Assembly: GCA_045587385.1 (NCBI GenBank) | Contig: JAZNCE010000026.1 | Location: 1-22,841, forward strand | Direction of reading: 5' to 3' | Length of the DNA stretch: 22,841 nt | From: SVQP01 sp045587385 | Lineage (GTDB): Bacteria > Bacillota > Clostridia > Oscillospirales > CAG-272 | Shown: positions 16,933 to 22,841 of the stretch, in pieces | Position numbering within the stretch: position 1 is the first letter of the stretch | Layout: the number at the start of each line of letters is the position of its first letter | Notes under the pieces: model-generated | The model's database searches: none | Told to the model about the DNA's origin: nothing | The model's input: the letters and a program-made list of their open reading frames with translations, nothing else | Translations under genes and position numbers: made by a program

Positions 16933-16964
16933 ATATAGCTTGTTTGTATTGCACATCACCTCCG

Positions 16965-19043
16965 TCATATCTTTCTGCGGTTGGGCGCTCTCTGCTCACT
17001 GATTTCGTGAGCCTCGGGAGTTCCGTAAGCAGTTGGAGTGTTGCTGTATCTTACACCCGGTACGTTGACCGTTCTGAGTCTGTCACCGTCATATACAGGC
17101 TGGCCGTTTTCATAAACGGGCTTTCTATCAACGGTAGCTTCTCCGTGAATACCGTACCAGGAGTTTCCGTTAGAATCCTCATAGGTCTGATACTCACCTC
17201 TCGGCGCCTGATACTGAGTTGCATCGTAGAATCTCGTTCCCGAACCGTCCTCGTGGCGTACCTCAAAGTGACCGTTATCAACGTGACTGTCATCCACGCT
17301 TGTTATCGGTTGTTCATAGCCGGGCATAAAGTTCTGGAAGAGTGCCTGATTGTAATCTGCCGCGCCCTCCCCTGATTCAAAGCTCGGGGTTTCAGCGTGA
17401 GGCTTCATTGCATACCAGTCAACGCCGTCTGCGGTCTGCATTACGCTATGAGGAGCTTTCGGCTCGTCATAGTAGGCACTGTTATACCACATTGTTTCTC
17501 CGTCAGACGTTGATGCGGCAATCTCTCCAACACCGATGGAACGTAGAACCGTACCTGCCTCTGCACCCGGAAACGTCTCCGCAACCTGTGCAGCTTCATC
17601 GGCACTTCCTGTAAAGTTAGGCGTGCTGTAAAACTCTCCTGCTCCTGCACCGCTTGCCATCTGATACCACTGTGTTCCGTCCGATGCGGTTACAAGCGCA
17701 TGTGGACCTGCTGGCTTCTCAAACTGAGAGGCATTGAACATCTCTACCGATGCTGCCTTTCCATCAGCCCCGGTTGACGTAGTTGAGATATGACCTCCCG
17801 TTATCTGCGTTCCGCTGAGTGTCTTTCCCTGCATTTGAGGCATATAGTTGGCAAGGCTTCTGTCGGCTATATCACCTGCAATCGTTCCCGAAACATCGGG
17901 AGTTCTGCTTGCGACCGATGAGATTGAATTTCCTGTGAGTGTGGCACCGTTTCTTGCCGCCATACCGCCGAATATTCGCCCTACAAAGCCGATTGAGCCG
18001 CCTGCACCCATTCTCGTGCCGCCTTGAACTACTGAGTCTCTAACGAAGGAATTTCCCTTGAAGCGGTCCGCGAAGCTTCCTGCCGCCGATGCACCTGCAC
18101 CACCAGAGCCACCTCTGAATGCGCCTGCTGCGCTGCGGAATCCACTTCCCATTCCTGTTACAACTCTCGCCGCCATGAGAAGCTCCATACCCATTCCTGA
18201 ACCGGTCTGAGCTACGTTGAGTCCAATGGATGCAAGATAAGAGTCAAAGCGCTGAGCTGTTTTGAGGAAAGCAATTGCGCAGAAGAGCCAAAGGAACACG
18301 TTTCCTCTGCCGTTAGAGAGTGCTCCGCCGTTGACAACGTACTGTGCCACCGAGGTGTTAAACGCTCGAAGGAACCATACGTTCATCACAAGCAAAAGCA
18401 ATTGAGAACCAACCATTCGGCACCAAGACTTGAAGACCTGTCCGGTTGCTTTGGATCCTCCCATCGAGTATGCAAGAGGCGAGGTATAGCAAAGTATGCC
18501 AACAACCACGTATCTCTCTACAACCTCAAGAAGGAGCTTAAAATAATTCCATCCAAGAGCAATCAGCAGAATAATCTGCAAGAGTGCGCCGACTACAGAC
18601 ATATTGGATACGTATTGTACCAATCCGTTTTTCAGGACTGCTTCTATTCCGGCAAAAGAAAAATCTTCCCCTGTCATCGTGACATCCATCAGAGCCGTAT
18701 AAGGGGCTCGTGCGATATCCAATACATAAAGGAAGATTGGCTTTGCAAAATAGATCAGCAGTGCGAAGAGTCCGCTTCTGAGAACCAGTCCCCACGGTTC
18801 CTCCGCTTCGGTAATCGGACCACCGAATGATTTGAAGAGCTGCCATACAAGGATCAAGAACAAGAGTGCCCAAGCCGTGTATTGCATAATGTCGAACGCT
18901 TTTGACACGAATGGGAAATATTCTTCCATTGCTGTCATGTCCGTTCCAAGCGCGTTTAAGAATAGCCCTGATACAGCATCCATAAGACTTGTGACTGTTC
19001 GCGCTACCCAGTCAATGATGGCTTCGAAGATCCAGTCAAGCAA
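16965..19043 (-). CDS. VirB6/TrbL-like conjugation channel protein with repeated C-terminal tail
   Basis: This 692-residue polytopic membrane protein has about six hydrophobic segments between residues 50 and 275 (for example YTAWALLFLILVWQLF and LLQIILLIALGWNYF). A Gly/Ala/Ser-rich hinge (about 300-345) and a long soluble tail follow. It matches the TrbL/VirB6-type channel proteins of Gram-positive elements in topology and position after the pilin candidate. The tail carries three related repeats, listed separately. The start is TTG at 19043, nine bases after GGAGG. An ATG at 19050 is out of frame and would give only four codons. The C-terminal tail is unusual and might contact the recipient or the cell wall (inference). 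Confidence 0.85.
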   Translation of the reverse strand: MLDWIFEAIIDWVARTVTSLMDAVSGLFLNALGTDMTAMEEYFPFVSKAFDIMQYTAWALLFLILVWQLFKSFGGPITEAEEPWGLVLRSGLFALLIYFAKPIFLYVLDIARAPYTALMDVTMTGEDFSFAGIEAVLKNGLVQYVSNMSVVGALLQIILLIALGWNYFKLLLEVVERYVVVGILCYTSPLAYSMGGSKATGQVFKSWCRMVGSQLLLLVMNVWFLRAFNTSVAQYVVNGGALSNGRGNVFLWLFCAIAFLKTAQRFDSYLASIGLNVAQTGSGMGMELLMAARVVTGMGSGFRSAAGAFRGGSGGAGASAAGSFADRFKGNSFVRDSVVQGGTRMGAGGSIGFVGRIFGGMAARNGATLTGNSISSVASRTPDVSGTIAGDIADRSLANYMPQMQGKTLSGTQITGGHISTTSTGADGKAASVEMFNASQFEKPAGPHALVTASDGTQWYQMASGAGAGEFYSTPNFTGSADEAAQVAETFPGAEAGTVLRSIGVGEIAASTSDGETMWYNSAYYDEPKAPHSVMQTADGVDWYAMKPHAETPSFESGEGAADYNQALFQNFMPGYEQPITSVDDSHVDNGHFEVRHEDGSGTRFYDATQYQAPRGEYQTYEDSNGNSWYGIHGEATVDRKPVYENGQPVYDGDRLRTVNVPGVRYSNTPTAYGTPEAHEISEQRAPNRRKI
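17120..17770 (-). repeat. Three soluble repeats in the VirB6-like tail
   Basis: Three units about 85 residues apart begin near residues 434, 517 and 605. They read FNASQFEKPAGPH...DGTQWYQM, WYNSAYYDEPKAPH...DGVDWYAM and FYDATQYQAPRGEY...NGNSWYGI. The shared skeleton is aromatic-x3-Q/Y-Y/F-x2-P, then D/N-G-x2-W-Y. Confidence 0.7.
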
Positions 19044-19081
19044 TTTTCATCACCTCCCCTTCGTGCTTGACATGGAGGTTA

Positions 19082-19450
19082 TCAGCCCGTGTAGTTTCCG
19101 CCCGTAATAAGCGGTTGCAGATAAGCGACGATAAGACCGAGAGAGTTGAGAATTACCCAAGTAATTACGATTCTCTTCAGCCAAGCCGTTGCTTCATCCA
19201 CTGCTCTCTGATTACGAGATACCATTCTCACAACAAGAGCGACTGCCGCCATAGTAACAGCGACGATGGTGCTGATTGCAAGGATCTGTCCGTAGAAGTC
19301 ACGCATAATCGCACTGAAACGATCCCAGATGGTTACGGTCTTATCCGCTGCCCAGATAGGCATTACCGAGATCATCATAGCGGAGACTGCGGAAACAAGA
19401 GTCCAATATCCTGCTTTCAGCTTTCCAACTTTGGTCTGCAGCTTTTTCAT
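19082..19450 (-). CDS. VirB2/TrbC-like pilin subunit candidate
   Basis: The 122-residue product has a long signal peptide (hydrophobic about residues 15-34, possible cleavage at IWA) and two membrane helices (about 55-77 and 92-113) with a short basic loop containing RMVSRNQRAVDEA. This is the architecture of VirB2-type subunits of Gram-positive transfer systems. It is the first gene after the promoter and leader terminator, where such genes usually sit. GGAGG precedes the ATG. Sequence identity to known pilins is too weak to judge by eye, so the assignment rests on topology and position. Confidence 0.65.
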   Translation of the reverse strand: MKKLQTKVGKLKAGYWTLVSAVSAMMISVMPIWAADKTVTIWDRFSAIMRDFYGQILAISTIVAVTMAAVALVVRMVSRNQRAVDEATAWLKRIVITWVILNSLGLIVAYLQPLITGGNYTG

Positions 19451-19483
19451 ATTCGGTTTCCTCCTTTCTAAAAATTTGCAAAC

Positions 19484-19526
19484 AAAAAAGCCGTTTCAAA
19501 GTTCAAATCACTCTGATAACGGCTTT
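19484..19526 (-). terminator. Leader terminator before the transfer operon (possible attenuator)
   Basis: On the minus strand AAAGCCGTT (19518-19526) pairs with AACGGCTTT (19487-19495) and T residues follow. It lies about 30 nt after the inferred start of transcription and before the pilin-candidate RBS, so transcripts must pass it to express the T4SS genes. Confidence 0.75.
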
Positions 19527-19560
19527 CCGTTTATGCCTTTGCCCACTTTTGGACAATACC

Positions 19561-19589
19561 ATTATAGCACATTTCCTTTTACTTGTCAT
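19561..19589 (-). promoter_or_regulatory. Promoter of the transfer operon
   Basis: ATGACA (19584-19589) and TATAAT (19561-19566) are separated by 17 bp on the minus strand; only the first -35 base departs from consensus. Transcription would start near 19554, run through the leader terminator and reach the pilin candidate. Confidence 0.8.
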
Positions 19590-19600
19590 CGGCAAAACAC

Positions 19601-19627
19601 TGCCAATTTTGTGCCAATTTTGTGCCA
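19601..19627 (-). repeat. Three 11-bp-phased TGCCA motifs upstream of the transfer promoter
   Basis: TGCCA occurs at 19601, 19612 and 19623, the first two within identical TGCCAATTTTG units. The spacing is one DNA helical turn, and the array ends 11 bp upstream of the -35 box. This is the layout of an activator or repressor operator. The candidate binder is the regulator encoded immediately upstream, by inference. Confidence 0.6.
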
Positions 19628-19633
19628 TAAAAT

Positions 19634-20254
19634 TTATGCCTCCATGTTGTCAAGAAGAGTCAGCATTTCAATCCAAAAATCACCTTCCTTGGTCATAGCC
19701 GACCAAAGCCTGATGGAAAGAATGTTGATGGCTTCCTGTCGGAGTCTGTAGTATTGTCTTGAAGAGACTGCAAGACGAAACAGTATTTCGACGTGCGTCA
19801 GCTTTTCCTCTGTGATATATGTCAAATAAATCAACTGATAAAGCTGGTCCCCATCCTTGGGTTTTCTTTTTAGAACGCTAAGCGCTTCGTTAACCCTGTC
19901 AAGCATCAATCTGGTTTTCTGAATACTCTCCAAGCGGTTTTCAAGCTTTCGGTTTCCGTAAGCTCTTTCAACGTCCAAACGGTCAATGAGCTTATCAAGC
20001 CCCTCAAAAGGCTGGTCAAGCTCTTCGGCAATCGTATCCGGGAAGCATTCAAGCATCCAGGCAATTGTGCGGTAGTGCTTCAAAAGAAGAATGGTGTTAT
20101 GATAAGCGGCCTTGGTTCTCTGCTGCTGTGCATCACGAACCTTTTCGTTGGTGATTCTCTTATCACCGATAAGGCCTCTCTTTGTGAGCATTTCGAGTAC
20201 GACCTCGGGCTGAAGCTCGGTTTCTGCTGTTACTTTTACTTTTTTAGTTGACAT
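19634..20254 (-). CDS. Sigma-region-4/ArpU-like transcriptional regulator
   Basis: The 206-residue protein is largely helical. Its C-terminal part has KLTHVEILFRLAVSSRQYY followed by RLRQEAINILSIRLW, which resembles the DNA-binding end of ArpU/RinA-like and sigma-like phage late regulators. The ATG at 20254 is preferred because GGAGG lies eight bases upstream; a TTG at 20269 falls in that RBS. The gene overlaps the preceding one by 11 bases. It ends just before the three phased motifs and the transfer promoter, so direct control of the T4SS operon is a reasonable inference. The domain call is by eye only. Confidence 0.6.
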   Translation of the reverse strand: MSTKKVKVTAETELQPEVVLEMLTKRGLIGDKRITNEKVRDAQQQRTKAAYHNTILLLKHYRTIAWMLECFPDTIAEELDQPFEGLDKLIDRLDVERAYGNRKLENRLESIQKTRLMLDRVNEALSVLKRKPKDGDQLYQLIYLTYITEEKLTHVEILFRLAVSSRQYYRLRQEAINILSIRLWSAMTKEGDFWIEMLTLLDNMEA

Positions 20255-21275
20255 AGTTAAATCCTCCAATCTTTATTTCGTCCGTGAAATCACACGGACC
20301 TCGTATTTCGTTTGTTTTTGCGACCGCCGGATGAATATTGATAGTCAGGCAGTCTTTATTACAATTCCTACAATCCCAACACGGAGAAAGATACGCGTAT
20401 TTTATTATGTCACTCGAAAGTGCAACGCGGCTTTCCACGTCGGTAAGCTTACGGCTCTGATAGGCAACCATTCTGTTAATATGTTCGTTGTCCGTTCCGT
20501 ATCGCTCTGTCCAACCGGATACACTGCGCAGCCTTTCGATGACATTCGCTATCTCTTCTCCTGTCGGTATTTCCCCTGCACTCCCTCGCGGGAATAATCT
20601 ATTGAAGATAAGACATCCGTAAGCACCGGGCAGACGGTGTAGAGTGAAAGCATCCCCATACTTCTTAAAGAACCTCCACACCTTTGTCTTCTCCCATCGC
20701 CAACGTTTGCCGAGGGTTTCCAAAGTTAAAACAGCACCGAGCTTTCCATACTGGACTGTCGGTGCCAAAAAAGAAAACGCATTGTCAGGATCTTCATATG
20801 CCGTGTGGCACCATAGATCAAGCCATGCGTCTGCTTCATCAAATATATATTGTTGCTTTACAAGCCTTTGGGTAATATCTCTTGGCAAACAAAGAAAGCC
20901 GTATCCGTCTGTGGTATATACCACTCCGTTCTCACACTCCTTGCCGCTGCACTCGATTACCCAGTCCTTGATGCAATAGGTAAGCTTCTTGGTCTTCTCA
21001 TCCAGCTCATAGCAGATGTATCCGAGCTCAGAAAGCTTATCCATTATAACAAGAGCCTCGGCTCTGCTCTTTGCGTTCAGGATACTTTTGAGACCGACGA
21101 TACCGCCTGCCCACATACCGGGACTGATCTCATTTCTGTATCCGCAATAGAACGCTTTACCTTTTCGGAAGGCCGCCTTCGATGCAAGCTTTGCCCACTG
21201 TCCGAGGATCCCTTTCCTCGGTGGCAAATGCATTCGACACAGCTTTACCCAACCGTATTTACGAAGACACTTTAT
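20244..21275 (-). CDS. Unrecognised winged-helix-like protein with C-terminal Cys cluster
   Basis: The roughly 343-residue soluble protein contains MDKLSELGYICYELDEKTKK and LTLETLGKRWRWEKTKVWRF, both of which look like winged-helix segments. The C-terminus has CWDCRNCNKDC, a C-x2-C-x2-C-x3-C pattern as in ferredoxin-type 4Fe-4S sites (or a zinc site). I have seen related proteins on Clostridia elements but know no function. The start is a problem. AAAGGAG at 21285-21291 lacks a standard start at normal distance; the in-frame codon nine bases on is ATA (21275). TTG at 21284 abuts the RBS, GTG at 21323 lies in the preceding terminator region, and the next ATG is at 21233. I marked 21275 as the likeliest ancestral start. 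Confidence 0.6.
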   Translation of the reverse strand: MKCLRKYGWVKLCRMHLPPRKGILGQWAKLASKAAFRKGKAFYCGYRNEISPGMWAGGIVGLKSILNAKSRAEALVIMDKLSELGYICYELDEKTKKLTYCIKDWVIECSGKECENGVVYTTDGYGFLCLPRDITQRLVKQQYIFDEADAWLDLWCHTAYEDPDNAFSFLAPTVQYGKLGAVLTLETLGKRWRWEKTKVWRFFKKYGDAFTLHRLPGAYGCLIFNRLFPRGSAGEIPTGEEIANVIERLRSVSGWTERYGTDNEHINRMVAYQSRKLTDVESRVALSSDIIKYAYLSPCWDCRNCNKDCLTINIHPAVAKTNEIRGPCDFTDEIKIGGFNYVN

Positions 21276-21310
21276 CGGTCTCAACTCCTTTCTTTTCTGA
21301 TTTTGGGTAT

Positions 21311-21352
21311 AAAAAAAGGACACTACTTATTTTTTCAATAATATAGTGTCCT
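21311..21352 (-). terminator. Intrinsic terminator after parB
   Basis: AGGACACTA (21344-21352) and TAGTGTCCT (21318-21326) form a perfect 9-bp stem on the minus strand, followed by seven T residues. It lies 12 bp after the parB stop and separates parB from the operon-regulating genes. Confidence 0.9.
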
Positions 21353-21363
21353 ATAAAGTATAT

Positions 21364-22248
21364 TTACTTTTTGCTTCTTTTCGCGTAATACTCATCCAAA
21401 GCCTTGAATATCACCTTTTCGATTTGTGCCTGTGAGGTTCCGCGAGAGAAGTACTTTTCAAATTTTGACGTCGGGATTTTAATCTTTTCGATTTGATTCG
21501 GCTTCTGCTCCGACATGATGGAAAAGATGGCATCCGTGTTAAGTTTTCCTGCCTTGCTTCTTTTTTTCAACTCAATCGCCTGAGCAAGAGAAGGTGTGGC
21601 GTCCTCACTTCCAATCGCATCAAGAAGATCTCTTTGCTCATTTTGATTAAGGTAAGAAAGCTCCACAGCCGGACGGAAAGCAATACGCCCATCATCAACC
21701 ATCTGCAAGAGGTCCTTGCTAAGGTAAGTGAGTCTAACGTAGCGCCTGACCTGCTCTCTGCTATCGCCACCCTCCGAACCGATCTCCTCGTTGCTTCTCA
21801 ACTTTGACACCACTGGTGTCGAAGTTAGATCACTCCGCTTTCCCTGTCGGTTTCGTGCCTCAAGCTTCATCTTATAAGCGAAGGCTCTTTCTGAGGGAAG
21901 AATTCTTTCACGGTGAAGATTGGAATCTACCATTGCAATGATCGCTTCATCTCTCGTCATATCTCTGAGAATAACGGGAAGCTCGGTAAGTCCCGCTTTC
22001 TTTGCAGCGAGCTTGCGTCTGTGGCCTGCGATGATCTCATACCGTTCTTGTTCTGTTTTTCGTGCGAGCAGCGGAGTAAGGATACCAAACTCCATTACAC
22101 TTTCCACCAGTGCTTCCATGTCTTCGTCCAGCCTTACCTTGAAGGGATGTCCGGGGAAATCGTCAAAGTATTGAATCGGAATAACTCTTACTTTTTCTCG
22201 TTTTACCTCGCACATTTGATCCTTTTTTGTGGTTTTTTGTTCGTCCAT
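21364..22248 (-). CDS. parB: ParB/Spo0J-family partition protein
   Basis: The 294-residue DNA-binding protein has the ParB N-terminal nuclease-like fold: PGHPFKVRLDEDMEALVESV, then IIAGHRRKLAAKKAG (GHRR at about 75-78, the CTP-binding box). DSNLHRERILPSERAFAYK follows. A helix-turn-helix region sits around residues 160-210 and a C-terminal helical part could dimerise. The start at 22248 is chosen for GGAGG five bases upstream. No ParA gene is adjacent inside the window. Plasmid or element maintenance is the likely role. A hairpin in the leader may regulate it. Confidence 0.88.
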   Translation of the reverse strand: MDEQKTTKKDQMCEVKREKVRVIPIQYFDDFPGHPFKVRLDEDMEALVESVMEFGILTPLLARKTEQERYEIIAGHRRKLAAKKAGLTELPVILRDMTRDEAIIAMVDSNLHRERILPSERAFAYKMKLEARNRQGKRSDLTSTPVVSKLRSNEEIGSEGGDSREQVRRYVRLTYLSKDLLQMVDDGRIAFRPAVELSYLNQNEQRDLLDAIGSEDATPSLAQAIELKKRSKAGKLNTDAIFSIMSEQKPNQIEKIKIPTSKFEKYFSRGTSQAQIEKVIFKALDEYYAKRSKK

Positions 22249-22265
22249 ACTGACCTCCGTTTGAA

Positions 22266-22310
22266 ACAAAAATACGCCGAAAATCACTGAAAAACAGTAG
22301 TTTCGGCGTA
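22266..22310 (-). terminator. Terminator-like hairpin in the parB leader
   Basis: TACGCCGAAA and TTTCGGCGTA (22274-22283 and 22301-22310) form a perfect 10-bp stem, extended inside by ACTG-AAAAA-CAGT. On the minus strand the stem is followed by TTTTTGTTT. It could terminate upstream transcription, attenuate parB or serve as a protein-binding palindrome. Confidence 0.6.
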
Positions 22311-22418
22311 TGATTGTTAACCAAAAGACAGCGGACGCTTTCTCAAAAAATCACTATTTTTTTGTGGTTTACAATCGTTCGGTGGAATTTTCGAACCCGT
22401 ATGGCTGTTAACCAAAGG
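22307..22418. repeat. 21-bp direct repeats plus an inverted partial copy upstream of parB
   Basis: CGTATGATTGTTAACCAAAAG (21 bp; key core TGTTAACCAAA) at 22307-22327 recurs with three changes at 22398-22418. Between them, TGGTTTACAATC at 22365-22376 is an inverted copy with one mismatch of 22312-22323. The rest of the gap between parB and the tRNA terminator holds no gene that I can support. Confidence 0.6.
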
Positions 22419-22455
22419 ATTTTCGCTCGTCTTCGTTCTCCAAACCGGTCTGGAG

Positions 22456-22489
22456 ATAAAAATAACCCCGAAAAACGATGTTTTCGGGG
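22456..22489 (-). terminator. Terminator of the tRNA-Asn gene
   Basis: CCCCGAAAA and TTTTCGGGG form a 9-bp stem with a 6-nt loop a few bases after the tRNA 3' end; TTATTTTTAT follows on the minus strand. Confidence 0.8.
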
Positions 22490-22494
22490 CATTT

Positions 22495-22555
<61 letters not shown>

Positions 22556-22571
<16 letters not shown>

Positions 22572-22684
22572 ATATGAGGATCCTGACTTGAAATCAGTCT
22601 CCTATTTGAGGGTTTTCCGCTTTAACTCTTGGGTATAAAGCGCATTGTTTGCACTGCCAACTGAGCTAAGGAGGAATATGAGGA
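22556..22684. repeat. 25-bp direct repeats covering tRNA 5' ends
   Basis: An identical 25-bp block (beginning ACTGAGCTAAGGAGGAATAT) occurs at 22556-22580 and 22660-22684, 104 bp apart. It covers the D-arm start, the acceptor 5' strand and the upstream flank of tRNA-Asn and of the fragment. Confidence 0.85.
22645..22675 (-). pseudogene. 5' fragment of a tRNA-Asn-like gene
   Basis: On the minus strand TCCTCCTTAGCTCAGTTGGC then AGTGC matches the acceptor and D arm of the intact tRNA-Asn. After about 30 nt it departs from tRNA sequence, and no matching anticodon, T arm or acceptor 3' strand is found before the next gene. I see it as a truncated copy. Confidence 0.65.
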
Positions 22685-22692
22685 GATAAGAG

Positions 22693-22747
22693 ACAAGAGA
22701 GGAGAACGCAGGTTCTCTTTTCTCTTGTTTTGTAAACCGCAGTTTAC
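22693..22747. repeat. Two adjacent hairpins after tRNA-Lys
   Basis: ACAAGAGA/TCTCTTGT (22693-22700 and 22721-22728), extended by GAGAAC-GCAG-GTTCTC, lies next to GTAAAC-CGCA-GTTTAC (22732-22747). They are probably the 3' processing or termination structure of the tRNA-Lys transcript; the T-run on the minus strand is weak. Confidence 0.5.
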
Positions 22748-22791
22748 ATTTCATCTTCTTTTCAGGATTTGCCCTAAAAAGAAAAAAGAAG

Positions 22792-22841
22792 TGGTGCACC
22801 TCCAGGGACTCGAACCCTGGACCCACTGATTAAGAGTCAGT
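22792..22841 (-). tRNA. tRNA-Lys (CTT), 5' part outside the window
   Basis: Visible parts are the anticodon arm ACTGA-CTCTTAA-TCAGT (CTT), T arm CAGGG-TTCGAGT-CCCTG, acceptor 3' strand GAGGTGC, discriminator A and an encoded CCA at 22792-22794. Confidence 0.88.

Noticed and set aside
22380..22420. GGGTTCGAA plus GGTTAACAG on the minus strand, resembling a tRNA T arm and Asn anticodon
   Set aside because: The spacing is too short for a tRNA and no acceptor stem pairs.
22583..22597. CTGACTTGAAATCAG, which resembles a tRNA-Ser(TGA) anticodon arm on the plus strand
   Set aside because: No D arm, T arm or acceptor stem surrounds it; probably a chance dyad.
22602..22826. A 74-codon frame across the tRNA region on the minus strand
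   Set aside because: It overlaps the tRNA-Lys gene and the tRNA fragment, and shows no RBS or recognisable domain.

Overview
The window looks like part of a conjugative element (integrative element or plasmid) from a Firmicutes/Clostridia-type anaerobe. Evidence: strong AGGAGG-type ribosome binding sites, frequent TTG starts, sigma-A-type promoters, a Gram-positive type IV secretion gene set (PrgI, VirB4, VirB6/TrbL-like, VirD4), a DUF3268-type zinc protein and CCA-encoded tRNAs. Every gene I support lies on the minus strand, so transcription runs from high to low coordinates.

Right end (22.84 to 22.25 kb): a truncated tRNA-Lys(CTT), a 5' fragment of a tRNA-Asn-like gene, an intact tRNA-Asn(GTT) with its own terminator, and a 150-bp gap with 21-bp direct repeats and a strong hairpin. 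The tRNA-Asn 3' end faces the element, which would suit an integration boundary, but no integrase or att pair is visible.

Regulatory/maintenance block (22.25 to 19.63 kb): a ParB-family protein closed by a terminator; an unrecognised winged-helix-like protein with a ferredoxin-like Cys motif and no standard start codon at its RBS; and a small sigma-region-4/ArpU-like regulator. Directly after the regulator are three TGCCA motifs at exact 11-bp spacing, then a near-consensus promoter, then a leader with an intrinsic terminator. I infer that this is the control region of the transfer operon.

Transfer operon (19.45 to 7.4 kb): VirB2-like pilin candidate, VirB6/TrbL-like channel with a repeated soluble tail, DNA methyltransferase with a disrupted 5' end, a membrane protein resembling a cell-wall-hydrolase-type transfer protein without the hydrolase, PrgI, VirB4, four overlapping or tightly coupled genes of unknown or weakly known function, VirD4 coupling ATPase, a small membrane protein and a 38-codon gene. 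Gaps are tiny, many genes overlap (ATGA), and several stop codons lie inside or next to the next gene's RBS.

Left part (7.3 to 0 kb): an S1-domain protein with a long charged N-terminus, a 1,646-residue Ig-repeat surface protein, a structured small RNA with a perfect sigma-A promoter and its own terminator, a DUF3268 zinc protein and a type I signal peptidase cut by the window edge. The main points for follow-up are the structured RNA, the T4SS control region, the quasi-palindrome frameshift in the methyltransferase and the unknown genes between VirB4 and VirD4. No relaxase, integrase, ParA or VirB1-type hydrolase is in view.
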